DNA of 5,712 bases, from contig JAGDDO010000188.1 of assembly GCA_017848205.1 (NCBI GenBank), positions 1-5,712 of the forward strand, given 5' to 3'. Position 1 is the stretch's first letter; each line of letters starts with the position of its first letter. Below, piece by piece: positions 5,553-5,712 of the stretch. The position numbers and the translations under genes were made by a program. Under the pieces are notes generated by a model, which was not told the DNA's origin, searched no databases, and saw only the letters and a list, made by a program, of their open reading frames with translations. The DNA comes from Oscillospiraceae bacterium (lineage in GTDB: Bacteria; Bacillota_A; Clostridia; Oscillospirales; Ruminococcaceae).

Positions 5553-5712
5553 ATGTTGCTCTACAACACGATGACAAGAAAAAAAGAAGAATTCAAGCCG
5601 CTTAACGACGGTGTTGTCAATATCTATGCCTGCGGACCAACGGTTTACAACTACATCCACATCGGAAACGCGAGACCTATCTGTTCTTTCGATGTTCTCA
5701 GAAGATACCTTA
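5553..5712 (+). CDS. cysS: Cysteinyl-tRNA synthetase, N-terminal part (3' end outside window)
   Basis: CysS charges tRNA-Cys with cysteine in the cytoplasm, through cysteinyl-adenylate. Only the first 53 codons are in the window; family members are usually about 460-480 residues. The visible part is diagnostic. C27 in [11 protein letters not shown] is the first ligand of the active-site zinc that recognises cysteine, and HIGN at 36-39 is the class I HIGH signature in its CysS form, followed by the conserved ARP. The start is fixed by AAGGAGG ten bases upstream and by the family-typical [13 protein letters not shown] opening. It is 56 bases downstream of pgsA with no clear promoter or terminator between, so it is probably the next gene of the recA-recX-rimO-pgsA unit. 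The C-terminal anticodon-binding region cannot be assessed. Confidence 0.96.
   Translation, partial: MLLYNTMTRKKEEFKPLNDGVVNIYACGPTVYNYIHIGNARPICSFDVLRRYL

Overview
This window looks like chromosomal housekeeping DNA from a Gram-positive anaerobe of the class Clostridia, most likely a Ruminococcus-like member of the Oscillospirales. That placement is an inference. It rests on the Firmicutes-type RecA (closer to the Bacillus than the E. coli pattern in the parts I can compare), GGAGG-type ribosome binding sites in front of most genes, moderate base composition, and the gene order recA-recX-rimO-pgsA-cysS. All genes lie on the + strand. I found no RNA genes, mobile elements, CRISPR arrays or attachment sites.

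Layout. Positions 1-435 hold the C-terminal end of a protein I do not recognise. The gap at 436-570 contains a very good sigma-A type promoter (443-471) and a leader that can fold into small hairpins. rsmE (571-1293, 16S rRNA methyltransferase) follows. Next comes a small, extremely acidic, cysteine-containing protein with one N-terminal membrane segment (1362-1703, function unknown). A 94-base gap (1704-1797) holds two hairpins in a row. After it come recA (1798-2973), recX (2970-3590), rimO (3621-4964), pgsA (4948-5496) and the first 53 codons of cysS (5553 to the window end).

How the genes fit together. recA and recX overlap by four bases and form a recombinase/modulator pair. rimO and pgsA overlap by 17 bases. 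Spacing from recX to rimO is 30 bases and from pgsA to cysS 56 bases, with no convincing terminator in either gap. recA through cysS is therefore probably one transcription unit joining DNA repair, ribosome modification (RimO on protein S12), membrane phosphoglycerol lipid synthesis and tRNA charging. rsmE and the acidic gene probably form an upstream unit that may read through the 1731-1759 hairpin into recA. No canonical Firmicutes LexA (SOS) box is visible before recA.

I do not see a new multi-gene system here. The item most worth following up is the acidic membrane-anchored protein between rsmE and recA. Next are the recA leader hairpins with no visible SOS box, and the translationally coupled recA/recX start.
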